The notes under the pieces: model-generated
Databases searched by the model: none
Told to the model about the DNA's origin: nothing
Seen by the model: only the letters and a program-made list of their open reading frames with translations
Assembly: GCA_963921935.1 (NCBI GenBank)
Contig: OY998175.1
Location: 179,959,262-180,023,261, forward strand
Source of the DNA: Galeruca laticollis
Taxonomy: Eukaryota > Arthropoda > Insecta > Coleoptera > Chrysomelidae
Reading direction: 5' to 3'
DNA length: 64,000 bases
Shown: in pieces, positions 20,188 through 31,064 of the stretch
How positions within the stretch are numbered: the first letter of the stretch is position 1
How the letters are laid out: every line of letters begins with the position of its first letter
Made by a program: the position numbers and the translations under genes

Positions 20188-22175
20188 TAGAGATGAGCAA
20201 TATATCGCTACCGGTGATTTAATAGCCGTTATTGAAAAATCGCTGATAGCAACAGTTGACTAAAATCGCAAATAATGGCGATTAACAGAAACAGCGATTT
20301 TTTAGAATATGCAAAATCACGTCAACTAACATTCAACACAGCTACTCGCTTTCCATCGCGTTCAGTGAAATAGACCGAAATAGCGAAATGCAACGTATTT
20401 TAATTCCGAGCGTTCTCGACTCTAACTTCACTCCCCTCGCCCAATGAAGCAGAATTACAGTTTTCTATAATATTTCACAGGTTCCAATACTTCCAATGCA
20501 AACAAAGGTATAGTATATTATTGCATTGTGGTATTTAAAACGTACATTTGCCTAACTAGGGATTCACTTAAATCTATTATATAAAAGCGCTGCAGACAAT
20601 ATTTTTGTTATTGTTAATCGTGATTCAAGTACCAATTCGATACCAATTTTTTAAAAAATGTCGCGATTAAAAAAGCGGAAAACAAGTTTAATGTGGCAGT
20701 TTTTCGAGCCTATTGATGAAATGTATGCAAAGTGCAATATTTGTAAAGCAAAAATCTCATACAGAACGTCAATTTAAACATTTAACAGTATCTCTTCCAA
20801 CAAGTGCAACAAAACTAGTAAGTTTTATGAAATAAATTATTTCCAATACGTTTAAAATTTATTTGCATATATTTAACTTTTATTTTTGTAATTTACAGCC
20901 TGCAAACGGACGAAGAATTGCAACAGAAATTGAAGTCGGAGAGAGTTCGCAAGCGCACGAAGATGCTAGTCCACAAGACGATATTCCGTGTTCTTCCCAA
21001 ACTACTCACATGTCCCAGCAGCCATCCACATCTCGAAGTTTTGTTAATCAACAAAAAATTACAGGTTTTCTTCCAAAAAAACTAACGCAAAAAAAACAGA
21101 ACAGGGTATTGATAATCAACTAAATTTACTGTTTATTTTGGATTTTCAACCCTTTCGAATAGTTGAAGATACCGGCTTTAAACAATTTGTTTCTGCTTTA
21201 AACCCTTTATACGAATTACCCAGTAGGCACACTGTGTCTAAAACTGCTATTCCCGCTGTATATGCAAAATGTCTTATTAAAATGAAAGAAATTGTTGAAA
21301 CAGGTAAAAAGTTTTGCATTACGACAGACTGTTTGACTTCGGTCAACACAATTAGTTATATTGGAGTTACGGCATAATAACTTTGAGTTATATTCTATTT
21401 TATTGGAATGTTCTGCAATAAATGTCTCCCATACCTCAGAAAATTTAGCGAAAGAACTGCGTAGAATTGCAGAGGATTGGGCAATTGAAAAAGATCTTGC
21501 TCGCTGTATTTGATAATGCATATAACATTCAAAATTCCATCTCCACACACTTAAATTGGAAACATTTCGGCTCATACCATAAATTTAATTGTTAATGACA
21601 GTTTAAAAAATAATAAAATGCAGGAGTTAATCGGTAGAATCAAAGTTATTGTCATCCATTTTCGCAGAAGTTATACTGCTAATAAAAAATTGTTAAAATT
21701 TCAACGTCAAAACAATTCAAATGAAACAGCTATAAAATTAATTAACGATGTCCCAACTCGTTGGAACTCAACTTACTATATGCTTAATTGATAAGGATCT
21801 CCCTATTTTAAGTTCATCCTAATGGCAATTAGCTAAAGACGTATGTAGTATATTAAAACCGTTTGAAAATGCTACAAAAACCATCAGCGGGGAATTCTAT
21901 TGCACAGCATCTTTAGTTATTCCAATTACTAATGGTTTAGTTAATGTTTACACTAATTTGCTGCAAAAAGATTTTCTACCGCTAATAAAAGAAATTATTG
22001 CAGTATGTATCAACGGTATGAATGAGCGCTTGGGAAATGTAGAAAGAAGTAATACGTTAAGCGTATCGACATTTTTAGATCCAAGATTTAAAAATTTTGC
22101 GTTTTCTAATACCTCTTTTGCCGACAATGCGAGAAAAAATGTCCAAGAAGCGATTCTTACGATTTGCTTTACCAA
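20188..22175 (+). pseudogene. BED zinc-finger (ZBED/hobo-Ac) hAT transposase pseudogene
   Basis: A hAT-like left end (TAGAGATGAGCAATA) is at 20188. The ATG at 20657 encodes MSRLKKRKTS, then a BED finger (WQFFEPIDEMYAKCNICKAK). A plausible intron lies at 20818-20898 (GTAAGT...TTTACAG), leading to NGRRIATEIEVGESS, QKITGFLPKK and DFQPFRIVEDTGF with LYELPSRHTVSK, a conserved ZBED-type hAT block. Further pieces include FCITTDCLTSVN (21302-21343), SHTSENLAKELRRIAEDWAI and TLSVSTFLDPRFKNFAF (22059-22106). Stops and frameshifts are numerous. The similarity ends near 22175, where another hAT takes over. Confidence 0.75.
20818..20898 (+). other. Predicted intron in the ZBED-type hAT
   Basis: GTAAGTTTTATG donor and an AT-rich, pyrimidine-containing acceptor TTTTTGTAATTTACAG. 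Removing 81 bp joins the BED-finger exon to the downstream coding block. Small introns are common in hAT transposases. Based on signals only. Confidence 0.45.
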
Positions 22176-23048
22176 TATTCACAGATTTGAATAAAGAAAT
22201 GCAGGCAGAAAAACCAAAGTTGTACTCATTATGTGATCAGATCTACACAACATATGCGACAATTTTAGAATACTTTATACAACCTGTTTACTGTTTATTT
22301 AGAATTAACATAAGAAGAGATAAACTAAACGAAAGATATATTAAATGCCAAAGGACAAAAAATATTAAGTGTTGCTGTAAATGACGTGCGGATCCATTTG
22401 CCGTTATTGGAAACATATGTTGGAGGAATGGTACCACTTTTAATTCGATTGAAAAGCGACACTCAAGAGTTGGACGACGATAAACTGTACCATTTTTACA
22501 GGAAATGTAAAGAGTTTTACATTGAGGCAGTCGCCCAAATCAAACAAAGGTTTCCTTTCGATGATAAAGAACGTCAGGCACTAAAGTGTTTACAGATGTT
22601 GAACCCACAAGCGATTATAGGTCATGATTTGAGCAAAAAACATATAACTTCAATTGCTGAGCTATTCCCAGAAAATATAACAGAATTAGATAGAGAATGG
22701 AGAACTGTTCACAAAACCGATTTCAATTTTGATGAGACTAATAAGCCTAGTGTAGAAGAATTTTGGTGGCAATTTAAAAAATGCAACGGCTTTGCAATGT
22801 TTCCACTATTATCGACTTTAACCAGAAAGCTTCTACGCTTGTTTTCGAGTATTAATGTTATGAAAACAAAACTAAGAAATAAACTTTCTATGACCACAAT
22901 AAAAGGTACCTTGCACACAAACTCAATAATTAAAAATCATTTCGAGTTCAATGTGACAAATGACCATTTTAAAAAATTCAATAAAAATATGTACGATTTC
23001 AACAAAAGTAAAGATGAAACGGAAAATCAAGAAGACTTACCAAATTGA
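22176..23048 (+). pseudogene. Second hAT-like transposase, C-terminal part
   Basis: From about 22176 the text changes: FTDLNKEMQAEKPKLYSL and a short frameshifted stretch, then an open frame at 22386-23048. This reads IHLPLLETYVGGMVPLLIR, KEFYIEAVAQIKQRFPFDD, LNPQAIIGHDLSKKHIT, then KPSVEEFWWQFKKCNG and LFSSINVMKTKLRNKLS. The last block is the hAT C-terminal dimerisation motif (usual form 'SSASVERIFSxINVMKTKLRNKLS'). Here the RNNR-like lead-in is altered to TRKLLRLFSS. It is unlike the ZBED-type copy upstream, so this is a separate, 5'-truncated hAT or a recombinant join. Confidence 0.6.
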
Positions 23049-23540
23049 AAATGAAGGGGTAACTATCTAACATGTAGGCACTGAAATTATTGCAACTTTG
23101 AGACTTTTGATTTTGATATTTAATTTGATTAAAACTATGATAATTACATGATTTTTATTGTTTTTAATGCCCTTCCTATAATGTATTCTATTTATTTCTA
23201 TCATTAAACTTTACAAAATATAATATGAAGATAAAGATGTAGATTTGCTGTTTTTTAATTTGATATTTACAGTTTTCGACAGTTTTTTTTAAGCATATAT
23301 CTACAGTTTTGCTCTAAGCTGGGGTTCACGATACTGCCTGGTTGGCTCAGCTGAGTAACGTCAAACGTATACAGTGTGTGTTTATTACTCAGTGTTTGTA
23401 AAACATTAGTGACGCCATTGTATTCTAAAACTGATATACAGTTGGATTTGATTCCCTACACAGGTTTAAAGTTTTTATAAGCCTTCAGATTTAGTAGGCC
23501 TAGTGGAAAGTTCCATTTCCTTATTATATCTTTAAAAAAA
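23049..23540. other. 5' untranslated region of the ZMYM-type hAT (inferred)
   Basis: No ORF. The stretch from about 23320 (GGCTCAGCTGAGTAACGTC...) leads to the Met at 23541 and is probably the hAT leader. The part before it is AT-rich and unassigned. Confidence 0.4.
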
Positions 23541-23872
23541 ATGGATAGTCGAAAGAGGTTAAGCGGTGCTGAATACAGAAGGATAGCAAATGAAACAACG
23601 AACGTAAAATAGCTGATGTGATAAACAAACAAACAAAACAAACCCAATATTCAAGTCCTAGAACCCTCTACTTCCTTACATATTGCTGCAGTCGTCAATG
23701 CTTCAAGACTCGACGAGAGAGTGTATGATATTGTAGACACAAAACAACGTTCCCCACGTAAATAATGAACAAAAGGAAGTTTCGGAATCTGAAGCTTCCA
23801 ATCCTGGTGAAATTGATAATTCCTAACCTAGTGATGATCCTGTGCCATGGAAAGTAAACGATTGGACTAGAC
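23541..23872 (+). pseudogene. ZMYM-type hAT transposase, N-terminal part (interrupted)
   Basis: The ATG at 23541 encodes MDSRKRLSGAEYRRIANE, the KxLSGAxYR start typical of TTF/ZMYM-type hAT proteins. After a shift come ADVINKQTKQTQYSSPR and, at the end, PSDDPVPWKVNDWTR at the Buster insertion site. The frame resumes at 28736 with EYFVKHGFMQNKDCDF. Several frameshifts show that decay accompanied or preceded the insertion. Confidence 0.7.
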
Positions 23873-24557
23873 CAGCCATTATTTAAGTGTGTTCCACGGA
23901 ACCCCCGGGGTCCGCGATACCCCCGTAGGGGTTCCGCAAAAATTCAGAAAAAAAAATCATAACACCTCTCTCTGGTCGAACGTTTTGACGCGGGCGTACC
24001 ACGAGGCGCAGCCAAACTTAGTCGCCACCCACAACAGTACAATTTTACTATGCCGCCACCGCCGATATCTACTTGTGCGCGCTCACAAAGTCGAAGTTGT
24101 TTAGACTGCATATTTTGTTTTTCTAATTTTATTTCCGCTTTCTATAAAGTCCCTTTGATAAAGGCCGCCTCTGAGATAAGACACTACACTTGTGAACAAA
24201 CGACTCTCGGGTCTAACTTCAAAACATAAAGTCGAAATTGTTTACACCGCATGTTTTGTATTTCTATATATTTTTTAGGTTTTTATTTATCAAAGGCGCC
24301 GACTCGAGTATTTTTGAGAATGTTCGAGATCGAGGTTAAGACTATAAAAGTGACGATTGCGCTTCAACACTCATCAGTCGACGATTAGCGTTCGGATCGA
24401 TAAGTACACCTACCTACTTACAAGCTAGCTAGCGAATTGCGAATTTTAAACGAAGTGTTTAGGTATTGTTCTACTGCTATATTCTGATTGTATCAGTTTT
24501 GTACATTTCTTCTTTGGACTAAACTCTTCTACGCAGTTACATTATTAATAAAGAAGA

Positions 24558-26328
24558 ATGGAACGTTGACTTAAAGGCGTTAAACGTGTTGCAACAACAT
24601 CTTCTAAGGAATCCGATTGTTCAAAAGCAATACGCGCGGAGTATACAACAATTACCGAGCCAGACGATAATGTAACGACGTCAAACTCCACGGTTCGAAA
24701 GGCGAAAAAAAGGAAGTATGATGAATCATATATCAGTTTCGGATTTGTTGATTCCAACGGTTCACCTCTCTGCATGTTATGTAGTAAACTGCTTTCTAAT
24801 CCATTGCACTTGCCAAGTTGCGCGGACATTTGGAAACTGTACACCCCGAGTCTATTGAAAAGAATAAAAAAAAATTTTTAAGTAAAAAAGATCAATTATT
24901 GGAAAGTCAAAAAACGACGATGCTTGTAACTCAAACTATCAATGAAAAGGCCACGGAGGCATCATTTTTAGTTAGCTATCGCATTGCACAAGCAGGTGAA
25001 GCACACACTATCGCTGAGAATTTAATAAAGCCATGTGTGTTAGACATAATAAAGTGTATGCTTGATGAAAAATCTGCAAAGCATCTTTCTACTGTGTGGC
25101 TATCAAACGATACTGTTTCACGGCGAATTCATGATCTGGCAAGCTACATCAAACAAGAATTAGTTACACGTCTACAAAAAACGATTCGTCTTGCAAATAG
25201 ATGAGTCGACTGATGTCGCTGGTCTGGCTATCTTACTGGTTATCATGAGATATCCATATGAAACTTCTTTTGAAGAAGATATGCTTATGTGTTCATCCCT
25301 GCCCACAAACACTACCGGTGAAGAAATTTTTAATAAAATAAATATATTTTTTAAGAAAATAATCCCAGTTGGAACGATTGCATTGACAATTGTACAGATG
25401 GGGCCAAGGCGATGACGGGTAAAACAGCAGGAGCAGTGGCACTAATAAAAAATAAAGCGCCTATTTTGTAGTTCCAGCCAATAGACAAGCACTTGCGATG
25501 AAGCAAATGCCGTCAAATTTAGTTATGGATGAAGCAGTAAAAATAATTAATTTTCTCAAATCACGACCCCTGCAATCCCGATTGTTCTCATTGTTGTGTG
25601 AAGATTATGGCAGCAAACATAAAACACTGCTGCTCCATACAGAAGTGCGATGGCTGTCTCGGGATAAAACTTTAACAAGGCTATTTGAACTTAGAGCCGA
25701 ATTACAAATGTTTCTTTCAGATACTTCTTTTAATTTGAAATATCGTTTGTATGATAAAACTTAGTTCTTCCGACTGTCTTTTATGGCGGATATCTTTCAA
25801 AAACTGAATGAATTAAGTTTATAATTGCAAGGTAAACAGACAACAGTGTTCCAGGCTTGTAACAAAATAACTGCCTTCAAAAGAAAATTAAATTTTTGGA
25901 TTATTTGCGTTGGTAAGAGAAAAATAGAAAGCTTTACGTCACTCAGTGAGTTTGTTAGCGATAACGACTCAGAAATGTTTCAAGATTATTTATTTGAAGA
26001 ATTGCGCGCATCTTTTGAGAAGTATTTTTCCGAAGAACAGAAAACAAAGAGGAAACTGAATTCATGGATTCATAATCCTTTTTTACCCAACAAAAGCTCG
26101 AAAGTATGTCAAACGAGATATATGAATCTCTTTTATAGATGTCGTCAGATACAAGTACTGTTCAAAACGACGCCTTTCAACGATTTTTGGTGCAGAATTC
26201 GTGATGAGTATCCAATGCTTCCCAAAATGGCTCTCAATATTCGTCTCCCGTTCCCAACAATATATTTGCGCGAAACAGGATTCTCAACCTCTGCAGCCAC
26301 GCAAATAAAATACCGCAATAGAACCTGA
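24558..26328 (+). pseudogene. Buster-type hAT transposase pseudogene
   Basis: The start is ATG at 24558, with an in-frame TGA four codons in (MER*LKGVKRVATT). A BED-type finger follows (LCMLCSKLL...RGHLETVH, near 24770-24850). Then come the hAT core blocks: ATEASFLVSYRIAQAGEAHT, IAENLIKPCVLDI, LQIDESTDVAGLAILLV (first catalytic Asp), CTDGAKAMTGKTAG (second), LLLHTEVRWLSRDKTLTRLF and FKRKLNFW. The C-terminal dimerisation region is only weakly preserved (IRDEYPMLPKMALNI). Breaks at about 24818, 25200, 25410, 25470 and 25764 divide it. In family order it corresponds to ZBED5/SCAND3-like proteins. Confidence 0.8.
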
Positions 26329-26626
26329 TATGAGACTTCAACTGTCTCCTATCAAACCTGACATCAACCAGTTGTGAAAAATAAAGAAACAGTTTCATAC
26401 CTCCCATTAGTTAGATTTTTTTCTTTTTTAATATCTTCTATTATTATACTTGTTATATAGTAATTTACTAAGTAAAGTTAGTAGTAACTGTTAAATTGTA
26501 ATGAAATTAACTGCCTCGACCCTTACTTCGTAGAATCTACTCATATTACTATTTTTAAATGAAACTTACTGTTTCTAAATAATTCCACAATATATTGAAT
26601 AAAAAGTTAAAAATTCTAAGAATTTT

Positions 26627-26659
26627 GACAATTGTTTCGATATTAAATATCATCGTCAG
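26627..26659 (-). ncRNA. Hammerhead-like core, inverted copy in the left PLE repeat
   Basis: On the minus strand CTGACGA, GATAT-TTA-ATATC, GAAAC, AATT and GTC, the same arrangement as at 28482-28514, in the mirror-image left terminal repeat. Confidence 0.5.
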
Positions 26660-26803
26660 AATGACGGAAGCTACATTTCAGTTGATGCCTACCTGATGTT
26701 TAATGTTTATTTTTGGCTAGACCAAGAAGTGACCTATCTAGTGATTGACTTAATATATGTTAATAGAAAAAAGAAGAAGATATGATATTACAAATATTAC
26801 AGG

Positions 26804-27120
26804 AAACCAACACACACTGATGTGGCTATTCCATATAGTTCCAATCATCCCATATCACATAAATTGGCGGCATATAATTCAATGATACATAGAGCATTTT
26901 CAGTTCCCATGAACAAATGTAATTTTGATAGAGCAATTAAACAAATAGCAACATCCAACTGTTATCCATTACATATAATAAACTAATTAATAAAAAAGAG
27001 GAAAAAGTGGCATTACAACTAATATTTCCTAAACAAACTAAATAAATAAAAAGTTATATAACCATCACATATGCAGGAAATATTTCTAATAATATTTCAA
27101 AGATAATGTCTTTAGCAACA
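26804..27120 (+). pseudogene. PLE reverse transcriptase, C-terminal part
   Basis: Encodes KPTHTDVAIPYSSNHPISHK, LAAYNSMIHRAFSV and MNKCNFDRAIKQIATSN, the block following the RT active site in PLE Pol (SIYRKPTHTD...HP..HK). After a frameshift it runs VALQLIFPKQT and, past a stop, YAGNISNNISKIMSLAT to the LTR insertion point. The YxDD active site and earlier motifs are missing (5'-truncated copy). Confidence 0.8.
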
Positions 27121-27801
27121 TGTAACATGTCGTTGTGACATGTTTCTGTTTTCATTAATTATTTTGGAGCGTTCCTTATTCGTCACCTACTCCCACCTCT
27201 AATTCAAATTCATTTAATTTCAATTTGTTAACAACGCGTCGTATGGCTATTTAAAGGCCGATTCAAGTCGAATTCGCTCTCTTTTACCATTCTGCGCTGA
27301 GAAGCAAATATTAATATTCAGTAATAATAATTTTGTGTGTGATTTTAAATCTTCTTGCTGCTCTGCAGCCCTTACGTTCCCTACGTGTACCCGACGTAGT
27401 CTACCGCACAGTTCAGTCTACCGCACCATCTACCTCTACCGGACCATATAGCTCCACTACACCAGACTCCAGAGTAGCCCAGCCATCAACGGCACAAGAA
27501 CCGGTCGAAACCGCTTAGAGCTGCACGTCCCGGGTCTTCCCAAGATAAGTCCCTAGCTTATTTTGGGTAGATATAAAATCTTGAGTTGCACATTTTTATT
27601 GTAATAACTGATTGTTATTCGTATTGTATTGAGAATATACGGCTTATGCAAATTCACTTTTGTGCAAATTAATCCATTTGTTCCGAAATTTTGTTTGTTG
27701 ATTCACCTTATCCCAATTGAGGTAATAAAGAATAGTGTAACTGAGGCCAAATTCACCACCAGAGGCGAGTCCCAAGGCCGGGTGATCTCAGAATAGTGAC
27801 A
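27121..27801 (+). mobile_element. Solo LTR inserted in the PLE
   Basis: 681 bp beginning TGTAACATGT and ending AATAGTGACA, flanked on both sides by AACA (27117-27120 and 27802-27805), as for gypsy-type insertions (4-bp duplication). It contains a TATA-like GGCTATTTAAAGG at about 27245 and a CT-rich leader-like segment. No retroviral-type ORF is present, so recombination between LTRs probably removed the body. Taking out the LTR and one AACA joins SLAT to NTAISFKTESN of the PLE ORF in frame. Confidence 0.75.
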
Positions 27802-28220
27802 AACAAATACAGCAATTTCTTTTAAAACAGAAAGTAACGTGAGTAAAAAATTGTTAAATGTAAAAACATAAATATCCCCGTTAAAGAAGTCTGGTACATA
27901 TAGACTTAAATGTCCAGAATGCAATGCTGTCTATTTGGGTCAAACCCTTAGAAATTTTGAAATCCGATACAGTGGACACTTACGAGCATACAGATTAAAA
28001 CAATCAGTGAAATCCCACTACACAAAACATCTACTTGACACCAAACATTCATTGACACCTAACAGAAATAGAAGTACTACATATTTGCGATAAGAAACAA
28101 GAACTGGATTTTCTCGAAGAATTAGAAATCAGAAGACACTTAAGAAACCCACAATATCAAGTTGTCAATGAACAGATAAATCTAGGTAGTTCTCCACTTT
28201 TAAACTGTCTTCTTAAGTGA
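27802..28220 (+). pseudogene. PLE GIY-YIG endonuclease domain
   Basis: Reads NTAISFKTESNVSKKLL (stop TAA near 27868), then SGTYRLKCPECNAVYLGQT, the GIY-YIG catalytic start in its PLE form, followed by FEIRYSGHLRAYRLKQSVKS and HYTKHLLDTKHSLT. A frameshift then leads to ICDKKQELDFLEELEIRRH, VVNEQINLGSSPLLNCLLK and a stop at about 28219. The catalytic Tyr, Arg and Glu positions look retained in their separate frames. The domain nicks DNA to prime PLE insertion. Confidence 0.8.
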
Positions 28221-28481
28221 TAATTGTAAATATCTGCAGATATAGTTTTCCTGGTTTTATATATCACTGCACAGTTATAACGATCTTAATTGGGAAAAAT
28301 ATATCCAGGGTATCCCCATAGGGTTAATAATATCTAAGCTTTAATATTTGTAATATCATATCTTCTTCTTTTTTCTATTAACATATAATAAGTCAATCAC
28401 TAGGTAGGTCATTTCTTGGTCTAGCCAAAAATAATAATTAAACATCAGGTAGACATCAACTGAAATGTAACTTCTGTCATT

Positions 28482-28514
28482 CTGACGATGATATTTGATA
28501 TCGAAACAATTGTC
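28482..28514 (+). ncRNA. Hammerhead-ribozyme-like core in the PLE terminal repeat
   Basis: Box CTGACGA (28482-28488), a stem GATAT/ATATC with TTG loop (28490-28502), GAAAC (28503-28507), a 4-nt loop AATT and GTC (28512-28514). This follows the order of a minimal type-I hammerhead: CUGANGA, stem II, GAAA, a 2-bp stem III and a cleavage site. One T between CTGACGA and stem II is unpaired, and stem I is weak. PLE terminal repeats are known to carry such motifs. Confidence 0.5.
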
Positions 28515-28598
28515 AAATTTCTTAGAATTTTCAACTTTTTTTTCAATATATTGTGGAATTATTTAGAAACAGTAAGTTTCATTTAAAAACAATAATGT

Positions 28599-28735
28599 TA
28601 CATGGTACTTTTATTATGCTTAATAATAAAGAACACATTTATAGAAACAATTGTTGTATTGTAGGGTTCCGTCAAGAATTTAGCTTTCCAAAAGGGTACT
28701 GTCACCAAAAAAGTTTGAGAAGCACTGGACTAGAG
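28599..28735 (+). other. Right end of the Buster hAT with TIR and TSD
   Basis: Noncoding tail from the PLE end to the terminal ...GAAGCACTG at 28727, then GACTAGAG (TSD). Confidence 0.6.
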
Positions 28736-30740
28736 AATACTTTGTAAAACATGGATTCATGCAAAATAAGGATTGTGATTTTAAAAAATCTAAAACGGTG
28801 TACCCGTAATAAACAGGTTCCTGTCAAAATTATTGTTTCAAAGACAACTCGCTAATGGAGATATAGTTAGCAGGGTTAGTGTATTCTCCTGGTCGGGGTC
28901 AGTGTCTTGTGGTCCATGGAAATTATTTTGTAAATCTTCTAGTCAGTTCATAGATAGATGGTTCAGTGATTGGAAACATTGTTCACAGCGTATAAAAGAA
29001 CATGAAAATTAAAGTGCTCATCTCGACAGCTTATTAACGTTCAAACATGGAGTTTCTGAAATTGGGACGATTAATAAGTAACTTATTTATCAAGTTGAGG
29101 AAGATATCAACTATTGGAGAGTAGTTCTGCATTGGGTTGTTTGTGATATAAAACAACTGGTATCAAGAGTTTTTGCTTTTAGAAGAGATGACGAAGTATT
29201 TGGACGTCAAATAATGGAAATTTTATGATGTGCCTGGAAATTATAGCCGAGTTTGATCCGTTTTTAAAATCACACATTGATAAATACGGAAATCCGAGTC
29301 AAGGAAGGTTATCGTACCTTTCCTCAATAGTGTGTGAAGATTTAATTGAATTGAATGGTAAAAGTGATCTTGAGACAGTCTTCAATGAACTGAAAAAATA
29401 AAAATATTTTTCAATCATTGTTGATTCTACTCCCGATGCTATCCATAGCGATCATTCATTTTAAGGATGACTTTCAGAAGAATGGTTTGTCGGTTTCCTG
29501 AAAAATCAAGGCCATACAGGTGCGCAGTTAGCTGAATCGGTACTTAACTTTTTAAATATGTGCGGTCTATATTTTCAAAACTGCCGTGGCCAGTCATTTG
29601 ACAACGCCTCAAATATGTCGGGAATTTATACGGGCCTACAAGCGAGACTGAAAGAAGTCAACCCTTTGATGTTTTATGTGCCTTGTTCAGCCCATTCTTT
29701 GAACTTTGTTGGATCTAGTGCTTCAGAGTTTTTTTTTAGTCACGAGGGGGTTAGGGTTCAAAACAGGATTCAACAGAGTGCTGTCTCTTATCTTGGCAGT
29801 TTTTTTATTTATTACAAACGCTTTACAACTTTTTTCCTTTCTGTACTCACACGTGGAATGTACGTGAGTCATATTTTAAACCATAGGATAAGATTTGGCA
29901 TTGAAAAGCATCCTTGACAGCGAAGAAGAAAGTGTGATTACCAAAAGTAAAACCAAAGAAGATTTGAACCGGCTCTTGACAAAAGAAACTACATTTATGG
30001 ATGCTTTTTGGGGAGATGTTTTACACGAGCTTAACGCTGTAAATAAAAAAGTTCAATCCCCAAAAATGAATGTGAACACAGTTGTAACTCTGTACAGTTC
30101 GCTTATCGCTTTTGTCAGTGAGTTAAGAGAAAACTTTAATTTCATTAGGTCTGAAGGGGCGAAGAAACTAAGGTCGGTAGAAGTTGATGGTGAATTTCAG
30201 GCAGAATGTGTCGTAGGTCGGCCGACGAGACTGCGGAGAAGAAAGAAGTTTTTGACGTAAGTGATTTTTCTGATTCTGAAGAAGAAAAAGAGACCACGGA
30301 AGAAAACGTGGATGTTAAACTCAAAGAAAGCTATACACTATTAACTGACAAGCTTCTGTCTTAGTTAAATAAGTGAATTGCTATTTACAATGAATTTCTA
30401 AACATATTTTCATTCATTCTTGTCAAACCTGTGCCACTCACGTTCCACTGAAATTACATCTGCTGCAACGTTTTTCCATGCATTATACTCTACGGACATT
30501 GAAGATCCTTCTTTTGTTGTTGAATGTCTTCATTTGAATGGTTTGTTGTGAAAAAAAAGACATCCAGTACAGAACAAATGTCGCTGTCACAATTGAACAG
30601 ATATATTTTGTCAAAAGATCTCCAGGACTTATATCCAAATGGAAGTGTAGCTCTTAAGATGTTTTTGTGTACACCAGCTAGCCACTGTGCAGTAGAACGT
30701 TCATTTTCTACTCTTTCACGGGTAAAGAATTATTTATGAT
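28736..30740 (+). pseudogene. ZMYM-type hAT transposase, main part
   Basis: Resumes the frame interrupted at 23872: EYFVKHGFMQNKDCDF, then a TTF-type zinc-finger region (VYSPGRGSVSCGPWKLFC-like, 28880-28935) and WFSDWKHCSQRIKEHENS. The core holds FFIIVDSTPDAIHSD-like (first Asp, 29409-29455), GQSFDNASNMSGIY (second Asp, 29590-29630) and VPCSAHSLNFVG (29670-29710). After frameshifts come SILDSEEESVITKSKTKEDL and FVSELRENFNFIRSEG. The C-terminal dimerisation block is DLYPNGSVALKMFL, ASHCAVERSFSTLSRVKNYL (30625-30739). Multiple stops show inactivity. Confidence 0.8.
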
Positions 30741-30778
30741 CAACTGTTGGCCAGAAAAAGTTAATTATTAGTTCAGTT

Positions 30779-31064
30779 AATGCAAACGACGAGTATTCAG
30801 TGTGTATGTGTTTATTAATCTGCAGTTAAGCGCTTTCGGCTATTGAGCCATTATCAAAGCTGTCGTCATTAAAAAAGAGATCCAAAACAGGTGTCTAAAC
30901 CATCCAGTTGATAAAAAGAAACAATGCACAAAGTTAAATCATTGTTATGATGAAGTCATTAAATTAAAAACATTAAAAATTACCCTGTTGAAAGGGCGTA
31001 CAATTATAATTTACATGATGGAAATTCCCGTTCCCAGACACACTGAGTACTCGTCGTTTGCATT
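30779..31064. mobile_element. MITE with 27-bp terminal inverted repeats
   Basis: The left end AATGCAAACGACGAGTATTC continues to 30805; the right end at 31038-31064 is its reverse complement with one mismatch in 27. There is no coding capacity. Inside, GCGCTTTCGGCTATTGAGCC (minus: GGCTCAATAGCCGAAAGCGC) recalls a hammerhead stem II plus GAAA. It sits in the 3' part of the ZMYM hAT. A TSD was not resolved; TAATTATTAGTT occurs near both flanks. Confidence 0.7.

Larger units (their letters stand above)
26470..28598 (+). mobile_element. Penelope-like element with inverted terminal repeats, nested in the Buster hAT
   Basis: The terminal repeat at about 26497-26795 is the approximate reverse complement of 28330-28598, both carrying a TTAGAA...TTGTGGAATTATTTAGAAAC block. 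Between them lie the end of an RT ORF (26804-27110) and a GIY-YIG endonuclease ORF (27806-28220), separated by a solo LTR. Inverted and partial terminal repeats (pLTRs) are characteristic of PLEs. Further copies of the terminal repeat are at 41127-41280, 48258-48450 and 53222-53745. Confidence 0.75.
23873..28727 (+). mobile_element. Buster-type hAT transposon inserted in the ZMYM hAT
   Basis: The left end is CAGCCATTATTTAAGTG and the right end is ...AAGTTTGAGAAGCACTG, which reads CAGTGCTTCTCAAACTT on the other strand. It is flanked by GACTAGAC (23865-23872) and GACTAGAG (28728-28735), an 8-bp duplication with one mismatch. The transposase at 24558-26328 is of SPIN/Buster (ZBED5/SCAND3-like) type. 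A PLE occupies about 26.47-28.60 kb inside its 3' untranslated part. Removing it with one duplication rejoins the ZMYM transposase frame. Confidence 0.8.
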
